A stretch of 64,000 nucleotides of DNA from the NCBI GenBank assembly GCA_025506515.1, contig CM046443.1:19855228-19919227 (forward strand). The letters run 5' to 3'. The position numbers were made by a program, and so were the translations under genes. Of the stretch, positions 1 to 9,460 are shown in pieces. The notes beneath the pieces were generated by a model. It was not told the origin of the DNA. It did not search any database and was given only the letters and a program-made list of their open reading frames with translations. Origin of the DNA: Flaveria trinervia. Its lineage: Eukaryota > Streptophyta > Magnoliopsida > Asterales > Asteraceae. Each line of letters opens with the position of its first letter. Within the stretch, counting starts at the first letter, position 1.

Positions 1-932
1 GCTGAGCTAGGAGCTCGTTTGGGAGTTTAAAGCTAGACTATTAATAAATTAATACCTTTTAAGGTTAACTTGATGACTTGGTTGTAATAGTTAAACCCAT
101 ATGACAGTGGAAGTCTTTTGGACTTCTAGTATTGTATATTTTGAAGGTTGCAAACATGTTTAAGTTTTAGTTAAGTCTTATGTTTAAATTATGTTGCTTT
201 AAATTTTGATATCAATGAGTCACACCAAGTCTTGAAAAAACCGAGGCGTGACACATATGCCATTACATGATTACATAGAAAACAAAGAACACTCAGCTCA
301 AAGCCAAAGCATACTTTAGTCTTTTGTTTTCAAGAGAATCTTTTTGCAGATGCTTTATGCTTGTTTACCAATGTATGCAATTGAGTTATAATACCACTTG
401 CTCTTTGACACATGATCGCACCTGTCTAGCAAACCCAACCTTAAAACACAACAATAAAAACTACGGCTTTGATTTGTAGTGGTCCATGATGTTCGAACAT
501 TGTTGTTGACCCGCAAAAGCAAATCACATTGGTGACATTCATCGATTACTTTGAACCTAAGAGTTTTCCCCCAATATTGTGATCACATTACCACCGCGAA
601 TTAAGGTTATAAAGTGACGATGATGTGAGAAAGTACGATAATACCCCTTGTATGTAGGTCACATCAACGTGAGAAAATACAATATTACCTCTTGTATGCA
701 AGTCACGTGAGGGATTTTAATGTTTAAAAAATGGCTTTACTCAAAAGGACATGAATGCCAATGGACTAACAAGTTAAAAAACTCAGATAACAAAAATTAA
801 TACAGAAGGACTCAACATGCAAATGATACTAAAACAACGACGAAAAAAATACTTTATCCTTGAATTAAATGCTAAATATGTTGGACCCTGAAAGGATCAT
901 ACATGCCAATTCAAGTGGTGGGTTGATTGTTG
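1..932. repeat. Left copy of a 0.93-kb duplication, ending at a scaffold gap
   Basis: This stretch matches 20888-21818 base for base by eye, apart from one extra T near position 501. Bases 1-253 correspond to the end of the LTR-like unit described at 19455-21140 (it ends in GGCGTGACA); bases 254-932 are non-coding DNA with no gene I recognise. The copy stops, at the gap, exactly on the two bases (TG) that begin the Copia LTR at 21817 in the other copy. A contig breaking at a repeat boundary fits an assembly artefact or an unmerged second haplotype better than a biological duplication. The left limit is unknown because the window starts inside the copy. Confidence 0.9.
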
Positions 933-1032
933 NNNNNNNNNNNNNNNNNNNNNNNNNNNNNNNNNNNNNNNNNNNNNNNNNNNNNNNNNNNNNNNNNNNN
1001 NNNNNNNNNNNNNNNNNNNNNNNNNNNNNNNN
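933..1032. other. Assembly gap of exactly 100 N
   Basis: One hundred unknown bases, a conventional placeholder length, so the true distance is unknown. Sequence on the right begins well inside an LTR related to the one at 26390-28252, about 350 bases from that LTR's start. The missing DNA should therefore include at least the first part of that LTR. Confidence 0.98.
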
Positions 1033-1374
1033 TCAATTTGCAAACGAGTTTGGAGGAAGCCATACTCAAAAGCTACAAAGGTGAGTTCTAGGACCCCTTT
1101 TTTACTGGTTTTTAAATGATTTTAGGGCTAGAAATACATGAATATATGTTTTTATTTAACTGGGTTTCGGACCCGTATGCTTGAATGTGTGTATGATGAT
1201 GTTATGATGTCATGTGTGACTATGTTCATGCTTGATGATGTATGGTTGTGTTTCTAAGGCTTAGAGGGTAAGATTTAAGCTTAGAATATGATGAATGGTG
1301 CATGAGAATTGAGTATGATGTTTTAGACCCACTTGATAAGTTTTTAAATCAGCCTAAGTGTTTGGAAGTAAATG

Positions 1375-1870
1375 CGGATGAAAAGGGTTAATGCGGATGA
1401 ACATTAACCAATGGGTAAGTCAATGCGGATGAGGTCAATACAGATGAGCATTGACTAAGTGCAGGAAACGCGAATGAGCATTGACTAAGTATGGAAATGC
1501 GGAAGAGCAAAGTAAGTCAATGCGGATGAAGTGAGTCAATGTGGATGATCATTGACTAAGTGCAGGAAATGCGGAGGAACATTTGACTAAGTATGGAAAT
1601 GCAGATGCGCAAAGTAAGTCAATGCGGATGAAGTGAGTCAATGCAGATGATCATTGACTAAGTGCAGGAAATGCGGAGGAACATTTGACTAAGTATGGAA
1701 ATGCGGATGAGCAAAGTAAGTCAATGCGGATGAAGTGAGTTAATGTGGATGAAGGAAACCAAATGCGGATGAGTTAGGCAAATGTTGATGACAAATGCGG
1801 ATGAACTATAGCCAATGCGGATGAACTGTAGGAAATGCGGATGACTATAGGAAATGCGGATGAACACTTA
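1375..1870. repeat. Degenerate AATGCGGATGA tandem array in LTR G1
   Basis: The word AATGCGGATGA and close variants (AATGTGGATGA, AATGCAGATGA) recur about every 15-30 bases, often next to GTCAATG or CATTGACTAAG. A higher-order unit of 102 bases is visible: the string GAAGTGAGT starts at 1528, 1630 and 1732. The same word fills the Copia LTR at 21817-22542, but is absent from the homologous LTR G2. Confidence 0.85.
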
Positions 1871-2313
1871 GAAAAATTCTGACTTTTTGGGGAAAAAGAG
1901 GTAATGTAGGCTTTGACCTAGGAGATTCCCGGGGGTTATGAAAGTTGACATTTGAGGTCATAAATGGTATGTTGGGCACGTAATGTATTGTGATTGATGC
2001 TTATGCATGATGATGATGAAGTTGCATGGTTATGCATGATGTATGTTATGTATGTATGATGCCCTGCATGATGATATATGAATGATATGTTTATGTTCCT
2101 TGTGATGATGTATGTTTATCTTTCCTATGACTTTACATGTTATGATAATGAATGAACGAAGTATATGTAACGTAAAGTGAAAGATAATGAAAGAAGAACA
2201 TGAAGTAAGAGTGCATGCATTAACAGGTAATGAAAGTAATGATAGCCTTGTAAGCATGGCATGCACATCGAGGTATTTCTTTGTGATTGATCATTTGTAT
2301 AGAACTATTGCTG

Positions 2314-2635
2314 CATACCTTAGGTACTGTGACCACGATGTGTGATGCACCGTTATAGAAGGTCTATGAGAGGCCTAGGTCCAGAGCCATGAACAGAAAG
2401 GTGCTTATGGCAATGGTACAGGTACAGTCATACCTTAGGTACTGTGACCACGAGGTGCGATGCACCGTTATAGAAGGTCTATGAGAGACCTAGGTCCAGA
2501 ACCATGAACAGAAAGGTATTGCATAGTAAACCTAAATCTTACCCTAGGTACTGTGACCACGAGGTGCGATGCATTGTTATAGAAGGTCTATGATAGACTT
2601 AGGTCCAGTACCATGAACAGAAAGGAAGGTTTATG
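2314..2635. repeat. Three tandem copies of a 110-115-bp unit in LTR G1
   Basis: Units begin at about 2314, 2429 and 2539. Each contains TAGGTACTGTGACCACGA, a GATGCA(C/T) word, a conserved AGAAGGTCTATGA and an ACAGAAAGG end. They are about 90 percent alike by eye. LTR G2 has at most one weak counterpart near 27740-27860, so the triplication is particular to this copy. Confidence 0.85.
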
Positions 2636-3108
2636 GTTGTCAGAAAGGAAAAGTAAAGCATGAAAGATTAAAGAAGATAATGATGATATTAGCTGTATGT
2701 ACGTATGATGTATGGTCACGAATGAATGTAATGTATAGTATGATTTTGATAGAGAGCAAAGAATGGTGTTACGAAAGAAAAGTATGTTTTATTGTAAAAC
2801 TAGAACTCACTTAGCAACGCTGACTTTTATGCATTTTGCAGTTGGCAGGTGAGCATTGCTGAGAATGGCACGAGACAGCTGCTCAACTCTTTTGGATGGC
2901 ATCCATTTATATAAAACTTTTGTGATGTAATACAACAATGTAATTTTGTAACTGACTAACGATGCATTATTTGCAAAAGTTTTTATGATGAAATGAAATG
3001 CCATATGTTCTATGTTTCCGCTGTAATGTTTTAATGATTAAATGCAAAGTATATGTTTTATGTGCGATGACTTACCAGATGTAAGCGTCCCGGGAACGGG
3101 GCCTTACA

Positions 3109-3684
3109 TTATCCAAGAAAAGCAGAAGGTGTTTTGCATGGCTATAGTGATAGTAGCTACAATATTGATCGTGATGATGGTCGAAGTACAACAGGACACA
3201 TATTTTATTATGGTTCAACCCCTAATACTTTGTGTTCTCAAAAGCAAAGTACGATAGCGTTATCATCATGTGAAGCAGAATACATGGCAGCCAGTTCAAC
3301 AGCTTGCCAGGCTCTATGGTACGAGAGTTGATAAGTGAAGTTACTGGAAGACAACCGCAGAAGGTAGTGTTAAAAGTGGATAATACTTCAGCGATTGCCT
3401 TAGTGAAGAACCCAATATTTCACAACAGAAGCACACATATAAAGTCTCGGTTTCACTTCATTCGCGAGTGTGTTGAAAATAATGAAGTGATCGTTGAGCA
3501 CATATCTGGCATTGAACAAAAGGCGGATATATTGACAAATGCACTGACAAAAATATTATTCAAGGAGATGCGAGATCTACTTGGCGTTGAAGATCCCCCT
3601 TACACGACTCGGAAATTTAAGGGTGAATGTTGGGAATTTCCTAGTCTATCTCATGGCTCATGCGTGGGGGTAGCTAGCACATAA
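3109..3684 (+). pseudogene. Copia RNase H, 3' end of pol (fragment)
   Basis: This is the tail of a Copia polyprotein. The first part reads HGYSDSSYN-, then DRDDGRSTTGH and ALSSCEAEYMA, which are the conserved RNase H blocks of Copia elements, including the catalytic D of YSDS and the E of CEAEY. Near 3325 the frame shifts by one missing base and continues with the VDNTSAIAL, HIKSRFHFIRE and ADILT-ALTK blocks, which close Copia pol. The upstream part of pol is absent: LTR G1 cuts in at 3108 and everything to its left is gap. The 3' LTR follows 26 bases after the stop, so this was the end of the element. Confidence 0.9.
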
Positions 3685-3710
3685 GATTATTAGCTCGAGA
3701 AATTGGGAGT

Positions 3711-4011
3711 TGATAAATACACACATTATTAATTAATTAGTGGATAATTATCTAGAATCCTATATAGATTATGATAGGATGTGTGATAGAGAATTATCAT
3801 GCAATTAATTAATAGGAATCCTAGTTATAGTCAAGTTAGTTTAGATTGGCTGTAAATACCATGTATTTGGTAGGGATTAAAGTCAAGTTTTTGAGATAGT
3901 TTTCTTAAATAATACACATTGACCGGGTGTTAGCCATCAAATACATCGTTGTGTTCCTTCCCTAATTTTTGATTTGAATATTTTGCTACCAATTATTCCC
4001 TTTACTTATCA
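3711..4011 (+). mobile_element. 301-bp 3' LTR of the Copia fragment
   Basis: It starts TGATAA and ends TTATCA, a perfect 6-base inverted terminal repeat. It is preceded by a purine-rich tract (GAGAAATTGGGAG at 3697-3709) that can serve as the plus-strand primer. The 5' partner is not in the window, so the limits rest on termini and context. The five bases after it (TAGCA) would be its target-site duplicate. Confidence 0.8.
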
Positions 4012-4362
4012 TAGCATCATCGAGTGATATATATCACCTGATTTAGATTTAAAAAAAGGGACTAAAATCTAACTAAAAAGGTTATTAGCTTTCTTACCCT
4101 GAACTATCCACCTAGCATTTCTTAAGTTAAAACTACTGTTGGCAACGTTCCCATCCATGACTTCATCATCGGGTTCACGAACCCGAATTGCAAGCCACTG
4201 TCTCAGCTTGAGGGACTTGCAACGGTGATCCTGACTTCCCGCAGTACCTAATAGAACCCGATGACCCATCCTGAGAATGACCTGAGCACCCTTCAAAGGA
4301 TTTGATCAAACGAGTAGTTGTCCCTGGGGCGTTACGCTGTTGTAGTTTTGACGAAGTTATTA
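4012..4362. other. Spacer between two retrotransposons, with one unrecognised ORF
   Basis: Genomic DNA flanking the Gypsy insertion. On the minus strand 4296-4069 there is an open frame of 75 codons that begins with TTG and not ATG. It has no motif I recognise. It could be a piece of an exon of a host gene interrupted by the element, or chance. Nothing else is visible here. Confidence 0.35.
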
Positions 4363-4367
4363 GTAAT

Positions 4368-4615
4368 TGTTAAGGTAAGAAAGGAAATCAGAGAGGAGAG
4401 AATTCACACAAATTGCATAGTTTCATTCTGAGGTCGTTAGACTGGTTATAACAACCTCCAACGGCCAACTAACTTTGTACAATTACAGTCCCTCATGTTT
4501 ACATTCTAACATATTCGACCCCTCAAGTAATTCAAGTATTACAATTGACACTTTAACCCCTTTAACTAACAACATTTATTTATTAGGCACCACTACTAAC
4601 ACTTAACATCTATCA
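4368..4615 (-). repeat. 3' LTR of the Gypsy element (248 bp)
   Basis: It reads TGTTAAGG...ATCTATCA on the plus strand (TGATAGAT...CCTTAACA in the element's sense). Identical by eye to 9208-9455. Confidence 0.95.
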
Positions 4616-4632
4616 ATACTCCCGGGCCGAAA
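4616..4632 (-). promoter_or_regulatory. Polypurine tract of the Gypsy element
   Basis: In the element's sense the bases just before the 3' LTR read CGGCCCGGGAGTAT, the purine-rich primer for plus-strand DNA synthesis. Its place directly against the LTR fixes the element's orientation. Confidence 0.75.
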
Positions 4633-4643
4633 GATTCTTGTCC

Positions 4644-5114
4644 TCAAGAATGGAAATTGGGAAATCGCAACTGAAACTCCTCAAGGTCTTCCCAAGTGGC
4701 ATCTGCTGCAGACAAACCTTGCCAATGGATCAACACACTGGTTGATAGGTGATTGCCTTTGCGAGTGATCTTCCTATCCAGAATTGCTCTTGGCTGAAAG
4801 AGAAAACGAGGCTCAGTAGGAAGTGGAGTGATAGGACCAGTTGGTGCAGAAGCACCCTTTAACACAGACACATGGAATGTAGGATGGATTTGACAAGAAT
4901 CAGGAAGATCCAACTGATAAGCCACCTGCCCCACCTTCTTAACAACCAAAAATGGGCCATAAAACTTAGGCGCCAACTTATGAAAACGATGGGACCTCAT
5001 AGTGGTCTGGGCATAAGGTTGCAGCTTCACATATACCCAATCCCCTGCTTGGAACTGCCTTTCAGATCGGTGCATATCAGCCTGTTGCTTCATCCTATTC
5101 CGAGCAACCAACAA
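4644..5114 (-). pseudogene. Gypsy integrase C-terminus and chromodomain-like region
   Basis: The final part of the polyprotein. It has the GDWVYVKLQPY block of the integrase C-terminal domain, the HKLAPKFYGPF block typical of Gypsy integrases, then HPTFHVSVLK, and a chromodomain-like end with VLIHWQG and ATWEDL-EF, known in chromoviruses to direct integration to particular chromatin. It overlaps the preceding segment (ending 5090) in a different frame. Reading passes from one frame to the other near 5115, where one base, probably a T in a short run, is missing. Otherwise the segment is intact to its stop at 4644. Confidence 0.9.
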
Positions 5115-6562
5115 TTAGCTTTCAGCTGACTCAACTTCAATTTCCTTTCCTGAAACAGTTGCTCAAGAGAATCCACTAGAGTATCATGTGGAATAAAAGG
5201 AATGTGTAGAGGAGGAGGAACACCATACAAAGCCTCATATGGGGACATCCGGATAGCAGAGTGGTAAGTACTATTGTACCACCATTCAGCCAATGTTAAC
5301 CACTTAGGCCATTGCAAAGGAGAATCCATCACCATACATCTTAAGTAGGATTCCAAACACCGATTGAGAACTTCTGTTTGACCATCTGATTGAGGATGGT
5401 AAGCAGAAGAAAAAGCCAATTGCACCCCTTGCAATCTCATAAACTCAGTCCAAAACTTGCTCAAGAACAAAGGATCCCGGTCAGATACAATAGTGGTAGG
5501 ACAGCCGTGCAGCTTGAACACATTATCAAAAACTACCTGAGCCACCTGTGCAGCTGTGTATGGATGACAAAGACCCATAAAATGGCCATACTTTGTAAAC
5601 CGATCCACCACCACCAAAATGGTATCTTTACCCATAGACTTGGGCAACCCACTGATAAAATCCATGGAAATATCAGTGAAAATAGAAGTAGGGGTAGGTA
5701 AAGGTTGCAACAAGCCTGGGGAGGCAACTGTTTCATACTTGGCTCTCTGACAAATACTACAGTCTTTAATAAACTGCCGGACATCTTGAGCACACTTCTT
5801 CCAAGAGAATAAGGATTGAATTCGGTGTAAAGTGGGAAGAAACCCTGAGTGGCCCCCCATAGGTGTGGAATGGTACAGCTTGATGATATCTTGTTTTAAA
5901 GCTGGATCATTGCCAATAAAGAGCTTGCCCTTCTTTTTGAGAAGACCATTATCAAAAGAAAAATGGTTGACTGGAATACCCTGCTGCAGAGACTGAATGA
6001 TGGCTGCAGCAGCTGGATCAGAGGACCAAGATTGTTGAAGTTTAGGTAGAAGTAGGGGGTCTAATGAACTAACAGCCATTTGAAACAAGGTCACCCCATC
6101 TACCCGAGATAGAGCATCTGCAGCCGAATTCTCTGCACCCTTCTTATATACAATCTCATAGTCATAAGGCAATAACTTGGCTAACCAAGTATGCTGCAGA
6201 GTTGTTGTGACCTTTTGCTCTATCAAGTACTTCAAACTCTTTTGATCAGTACGGATTATAAAATGCTTAGCAATCAAATAATGGTGCCAATGTTTCACAG
6301 CCATTATAATTGCTAAAAGTTCTCTTTCATAAACAGAAAGAGATTGTTGCTTAGGTGAGAGACCTTTGCTAATGTAAGCAATCGGATGGGAATCCTGCAT
6401 CAATACTGCCCCTAACCCCTGCCCTGATGCATCAGTTTGAAGGATAAAAACCTTCTTAAAATCTGGTAATGCCAATACAGGGGCAGATGTAAGTGCTTCC
6501 TTAAGCTGCTCAAAAGCCAATTGGGCCTCAAGAGTCCACCTAAAGGCTTCCTCTTTCTTCAA
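5090..6562 (-). pseudogene. Gypsy RNase H and integrase core
   Basis: Order: RNase H (LQTDASGQGLGAVL, then YERELLAI and RTDQKSL), integrase zinc-binding region (H...H with CSICQRAK), and integrase core with the D-D-E triad visible in MDFISGLP, SDRDPLF and SDGQTEVLNR. This acts after reverse transcription to remove the RNA strand and to join the DNA copy to the chromosome. The segment opens in a new frame at 6562 and leaves the reading frame again near 5115; both breaks look like one lost base. No premature stop caused by substitution is present in about 480 codons. Confidence 0.93.
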
Positions 6563-7910
6563 AAGGTTAGTAAGAGGCTTGGCAATAGACCCGAAGGATT
6601 TGATGACCTCCTATAGTAGCCTGCAAGACCAAGGAAACCCCTCAACTGTTTAAGAGTTGTAGGAGGCGTCCAATCAACAACAGCCTTGATCTTGTTAGGA
6701 TCAGTTGTTACTCCGGATGACTGAATGATGTGCCCCAAATATTCCACCTTATCACCAGCAAAGGAACACTTAGACAACTTTGCTACTAAAGAATTAGCCC
6801 TTAATAGCTGCAAAACCTGCTCAAGATGATGAACATGCTGCTCCATGTTCTTGCTATACACCAGAATATCATCAAAAAAAACCAGAACACACTTCCTAAG
6901 TAGAGACTTGAAAGTGTTATTCATCAGGCTTGGAAGGTGGCTGGTGCATTTGTAAGGCCGAATGGTAGAACTAAAAATTCATAGTGGCCTTGATGCGTCC
7001 TGAATGCTGTCTTATGAATGTCTTCCTCATGCATACGTATCTGATGGTAAACAGACCTGAGATCCAGTTTAGAAAACACAGTACTTCCCCCTAACTCATC
7101 CAACAAATCATCAATCAACGGAATGGGAAAACTGTTCTTAACAGTGGCCTCATTCAACCTTCTATAATCAATACACATCCTCCAAGACCCATCCTTTTTC
7201 TTAACCAAAACTATAGGTGCAGCAAATGAACTAGTACTCTCTCTAATGACCCCTAGATCCAATAACTCCTGGGTCATTTGTTCTATAACATCTTTCTGCA
7301 AGGATTGATACCTGTAAGGCCGCTGCACAATAGGCTGTGTTCCTTCTTTAAGAATAATCTTGTGGTCACAAGATCTGGATGGAGGTAGTGTCGTAGGGAC
7401 AGCAAACACATCATCAAATTTAGCCAACAATTCTGCAATTTCTTTTGGATAACCAGCACCCTCTACTTTTGGAACTTGCTGAGATTCATTTCCACCCATG
7501 GCCTGCAAACTGAACAATTGAGCATGAGCAAAAGAGTGTTTATCAAACACCCCACAATCCATCTTATCTACTGCACATAAACTGGTCCCCACAGACTTAG
7601 TTCCCTTAAGTTCAAACTCAGATCCATTCATATTAAACTTCATAGTCAGTTTTTTAAAATTCCACACAATATCATTAAGACCCTGCAGCCACTGCACTCC
7701 CAATACCATGTCATAATTGGGCAGAGTTATCACCAACACATCAGTTTCAAACCACTTCCCCTGCATCATCCATTGCAGATTTTGACAAATACCACTGCAG
7801 GACATGTTATTCCCATCAGCAACTATCACATTCATGGGACTAATAGCAGTGACAGGACACCCCATCTTCTTAGCCACCCTCGTGTCCAAAAAATTATGAG
7901 TTGACCCAGA
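6559..7910 (-). pseudogene. Gypsy protease and reverse transcriptase (frameshifted near 6924)
   Basis: The protease part begins just after its active-site region (DTRVAKKMGC) and includes the VLGVQWL motif. The reverse transcriptase shows YRRLNEATVKNSFPIPLIDD, SKLDLRSVYHQIRM, LPFGLTNAPATFQA and the catalytic FFDDILVYS (an F in place of the usual Y before F/xDD). One frame ends at 6924, immediately after TFQA, and the next frame takes over without loss of conserved residues. A second break lies near 6600, after GYYRR. The enzyme copies the element's RNA into DNA within cytoplasmic particles. Apart from the single-base breaks the domain is well preserved. Confidence 0.93.
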
Positions 7911-9094
7911 TCAATTAATATCTCTAAGGTTTTAGTACCAATAGAACCTTTAACCTTCATTGTAGAATAAGATGGCACTCCCATAATGGCATGTAAAGAA
8001 ATTTGAGGTTGAGCAGTGCTTTCTACAATGTGTCCAACAGTAACTCCTTCTTCCTCATCCTCATCCTCCACTAACTCTAAAGAAAACAGTTGTTTCTTCT
8101 TACACACATGACCTGGAGTGAATTTCTCATTACACCCAAAACATTCCCCCTTGGCTCTTTTTTCCTCAATTTCCTTAGGAGACAATCTTCTAGTAACTAA
8201 TGGTTTAGGTTTAATTGGGGGTGCTGGTAATAAAGGAATATTAGAGCCCCCAGTCAATGCAGGTGTGCCCATATAACTGCCCTTACTACTTCCAGCAACA
8301 AAACTATTCTTAGCTGACCTATTCCACTGGTTGGAATATATGGAATTCAAAGATTCCTCCTGGATTCTAGCTAGCAAATAGGCCTCAGGCAAATTTTTTG
8401 GTCTCAACAACCTCAAAGGATAACCTATTTCAGGCTTAACAGCTCTAAGGAACAAACTCACCGCATATTCATCACAAATTGACACCTTAGTAAGGGCTAA
8501 ATCAAACTCCTTACATAATTCCTGCAAGGAACCTGTTTGCCTAATTGCAGCCAATGATCCCATCGAATCATGGCCTAAAACTGTGGCAAAACGTGCAGAA
8601 ATGAAAGACTTATAATCATTCCAAGGCATACCTTCAATAGAGCCTCCCCTGGATGAAATAAATGACTGATGCCAGAGGAGAGCCAAATCCTCCAAATGAA
8701 CAATTGCAAATCTCACTTTGAGTCTCTCCGGCGTTGAATCAATGGTGAAAAAGTGTTCTACCTTGACCAACCATCCTTCAACATTCTCACCATTGAATTT
8801 GGGGAATTCAATCTTAGTGAGCCGATTGCTGCTGTTATTGTACGAATTCCAGCTCGAATCACCTCCTTCCGAACGATCATGATTGATTACAGGTTGTTTC
8901 GCTAATATCTGAACGCTTTTCACCAATTCATTCAGCTGTGACTTAATCGCCTCCATTTCCCCCAAATTCTTCGATGTTACCACTTTAATCGCCTCCAATT
9001 CCTTCAAATTCTTGCTATTATCTGATTCTAAACGTAGCAGTGAAGCCTCCTGCTCCTGCATTCGTTGCTCAATCGTTTGATTTCTGGTCGTCAT
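7911..9094 (-). pseudogene. Gypsy Gag with zinc-knuckle-like motif, running into protease
   Basis: Gag forms the particle that packages element RNA. The start at 9094 is ATG and leads into about 60 residues of coiled coil (heptads rich in L, K and E), then the Gag core (KIEFPKFNGENVEGWLVKVE, then ALLWHQSF) and a cysteine-rich CFGCNEKFTPGHVC, a degenerate zinc knuckle usual in chromoviruses. It runs on into protease as ILID. At 7909-7911, within the codon after the catalytic Asp, a base is missing and the frame is lost; the next frame continues with the rest of the protease. Gag and Pol therefore seem designed as one polyprotein. Confidence 0.9.
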
Positions 9095-9194
9095 CTTCCT
9101 TCAGTCTCGCGGTATCGGAATTAGGTTTAGGGTTCAATCTATGGATTGGATAGTGGAATTGAATCGGAATCAAGAGTTATCCGAGGATCGGATA

Positions 9195-9206
9195 GCTCTG
9201 ATACCA
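9195..9206 (-). promoter_or_regulatory. Primer binding site of the Gypsy element
   Basis: In the element's sense TGGTATCAGAGC lies one base after the 5' LTR. This is complementary to the 3' end of initiator tRNA-Met, the usual primer of plant LTR retrotransposons. Confidence 0.93.
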
Positions 9207-9207
9207 A

Positions 9208-9455
9208 TGTTAAGGTAAGAAAGGAAATCAGAGAGGAGAGAATTCACACAAATTGCATAGTTTCATTCTGAGGTCGTTAGACTGGTTATAACAACCTCCA
9301 ACGGCCAACTAACTTTGTACAATTACAGTCCCTCATGTTTACATTCTAACATATTCGACCCCTCAAGTAATTCAAGTATTACAATTGACACTTTAACCCC
9401 TTTAACTAACAACATTTATTTATTAGGCACCACTACTAACACTTAACATCTATCA
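9208..9455 (-). repeat. 5' LTR of the Gypsy element (248 bp)
   Basis: Identical by eye to 4368-4615. As the 5' LTR it should hold the promoter. I see no clear TATA box in it. Confidence 0.95.
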
Positions 9456-9460
9456 GTAAT

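Larger units (their letters stand above)
1033..3108 (+). mobile_element. Gypsy-type LTR G1, 5' end lost in the gap, inserted in a Copia element
   Basis: The sequence is a diverged relative of the complete LTR at 26390-28252. Both share the early segment after the gap (around 1033-1160 versus 26755-26900) and the late segment with the words ACTCA, TTAGCAACGCTGACTTTTAT and TTGGCAGGT near 2805-2860. It ends in CCTTACA at 3108, the usual CA terminus, and Copia RNase H sequence resumes at once. Whether it is a solo LTR or the 3' LTR of a longer element cannot be told, because its left side is missing. No ORF in it is convincing. Assignment to Gypsy rests on the related LTR's TGTAACACCC start and its size. 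Confidence 0.75.
4363..9460 (-). mobile_element. Complete chromovirus-type Gypsy retrotransposon with target-site duplication
   Basis: The element proper is 4368-9455 (5088 bp), flanked by the direct repeat GTAAT at 4363-4367 and 9456-9460. It has two 248-bp LTRs that look identical, a tRNA-Met type primer site next to the 5' LTR, and gag, protease, reverse transcriptase, RNase H, integrase and a C-terminal chromodomain-like region, in the Gypsy order. Small size, short LTRs and the C-terminal chromo-like segment suggest the Reina branch of chromoviruses; the branch is an inference. Identical LTRs mean a very recent insertion. Four single-base frameshifts interrupt the reading frame; see the separate entries. 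Confidence 0.95.

Noticed and set aside
869..1084. Open frame across the gap
   Set aside because: It exists only because the unknown bases have no stop codons.
1375..1870. CRISPR-like array
   Set aside because: Units are degenerate, spacing is irregular and the context is a plant LTR; a tandem repeat.
4069..4296. Exon of a host gene interrupted by the Gypsy element
   Set aside because: No ATG, no recognised motif and no matching coding part on the other side of the element; left as an unrecognised ORF.
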